Part shown: piece by piece, positions 6,389-6,426 of the stretch | How the letters are laid out: each line of letters begins with the position of its first letter | How positions within the stretch are numbered: the first letter of the stretch is position 1 | Source: an uncultured Clostridia bacterium | Lineage (GTDB): Bacteria; Bacillota; Clostridia; Lachnospirales; CAG-274 | DNA: 6,426 nt | NCBI GenBank assembly: GCA_946630405.1 | Contig: CAMOYW010000062.1 | Coordinates: forward strand, 1 to 6,426 | Direction of reading: 5' to 3' | Position numbers and translations under genes: made by a program | Notes under the pieces: generated by a model | What the model was told of the DNA's origin: nothing | The model's database searches: none | Seen by the model: the letters and a program-made list of their open reading frames with translations, nothing else

Positions 6389-6426
6389 TACCCCCGTAAA
6401 AACAACACGCTACCCCCGTAAAAACA
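6389..6426. repeat. Tandem direct repeat running off the right edge, possible insertion-sequence end
   Basis: TACCCCCGTAAAAACA occurs identically at 6389-6404 and 6411-6426, separated by the 6-mer ACACGC, giving a 22-bp period. The block is preceded by TGTAGTC (6382-6388) after a run of seven T. Repeated end motifs at about this spacing, behind a terminal TG, are known at ends of IS21-family elements, which fits an element starting near 6382. No transposase is inside the window, so the identity is an inference. Other explanations are an iteron or a short intergenic tandem repeat. Confidence 0.6.

Noticed and set aside
6389..6426. Start of a CRISPR array.
   Set aside because: Repeats of 16 bp separated by only 6 bp are too short for CRISPR repeats and spacers.

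Overview
The window looks like chromosomal core sequence from a Clostridia-type Firmicute, possibly a gut Oscillospirales/Ruminococcaceae relative. The evidence is AGGAGG-type ribosome binding sites, A/T-leaning intergenic DNA with Gram-positive style -10 boxes, heavy use of ATA (Ile) and AGA (Arg), and three proteins typical of that group. The species assignment is an inference and cannot be settled from this sequence.

Layout, all genes on the + strand. (1) Bases 3-2069 are one long open frame entering from the left edge. It encodes a polytopic membrane protein with a C-terminal DUF4153/DUF4173-type domain of unknown function. A very good ribosome binding site with an in-frame GTG at 438 suggests that the conserved protein may start there, and that the four-helix segment before it is a fused or separate unit. 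It ends at a clear Rho-independent terminator (2085-2116). (2) Bases 2166-3464 encode a complete pyrimidine-nucleoside phosphorylase, preceded by an extended -10 promoter that would give an unusually short leader. (3) Bases 3559-6222 encode a complete class A penicillin-binding protein (GT51 transglycosylase plus transpeptidase), with its own TATAAT promoter, a very basic cytoplasmic tail and a long insertion before the transpeptidase domain. (4) Bases 6223-6426 are non-core DNA: a short open frame resembling the C-terminal end of some other protein, a strong hairpin whose U-tract lies on the minus strand, and two copies of a 16-bp repeat at 22-bp spacing running off the right edge. The repeat pair is the kind of structure seen at ends of some insertion sequences, notably the IS21 family.

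The three genes do not form an obvious pathway. Nucleoside salvage (pdp) and peptidoglycan synthesis (PBP) are housekeeping jobs, and each gene has its own apparent promoter, so they look like neighbouring monocistronic units. I see no defence system, CRISPR array, tRNA, rRNA or riboswitch. The most interesting places are the possible in-frame fusion near base 438 and the right-hand end, where the core chromosome appears to give way to a mobile or remnant segment.
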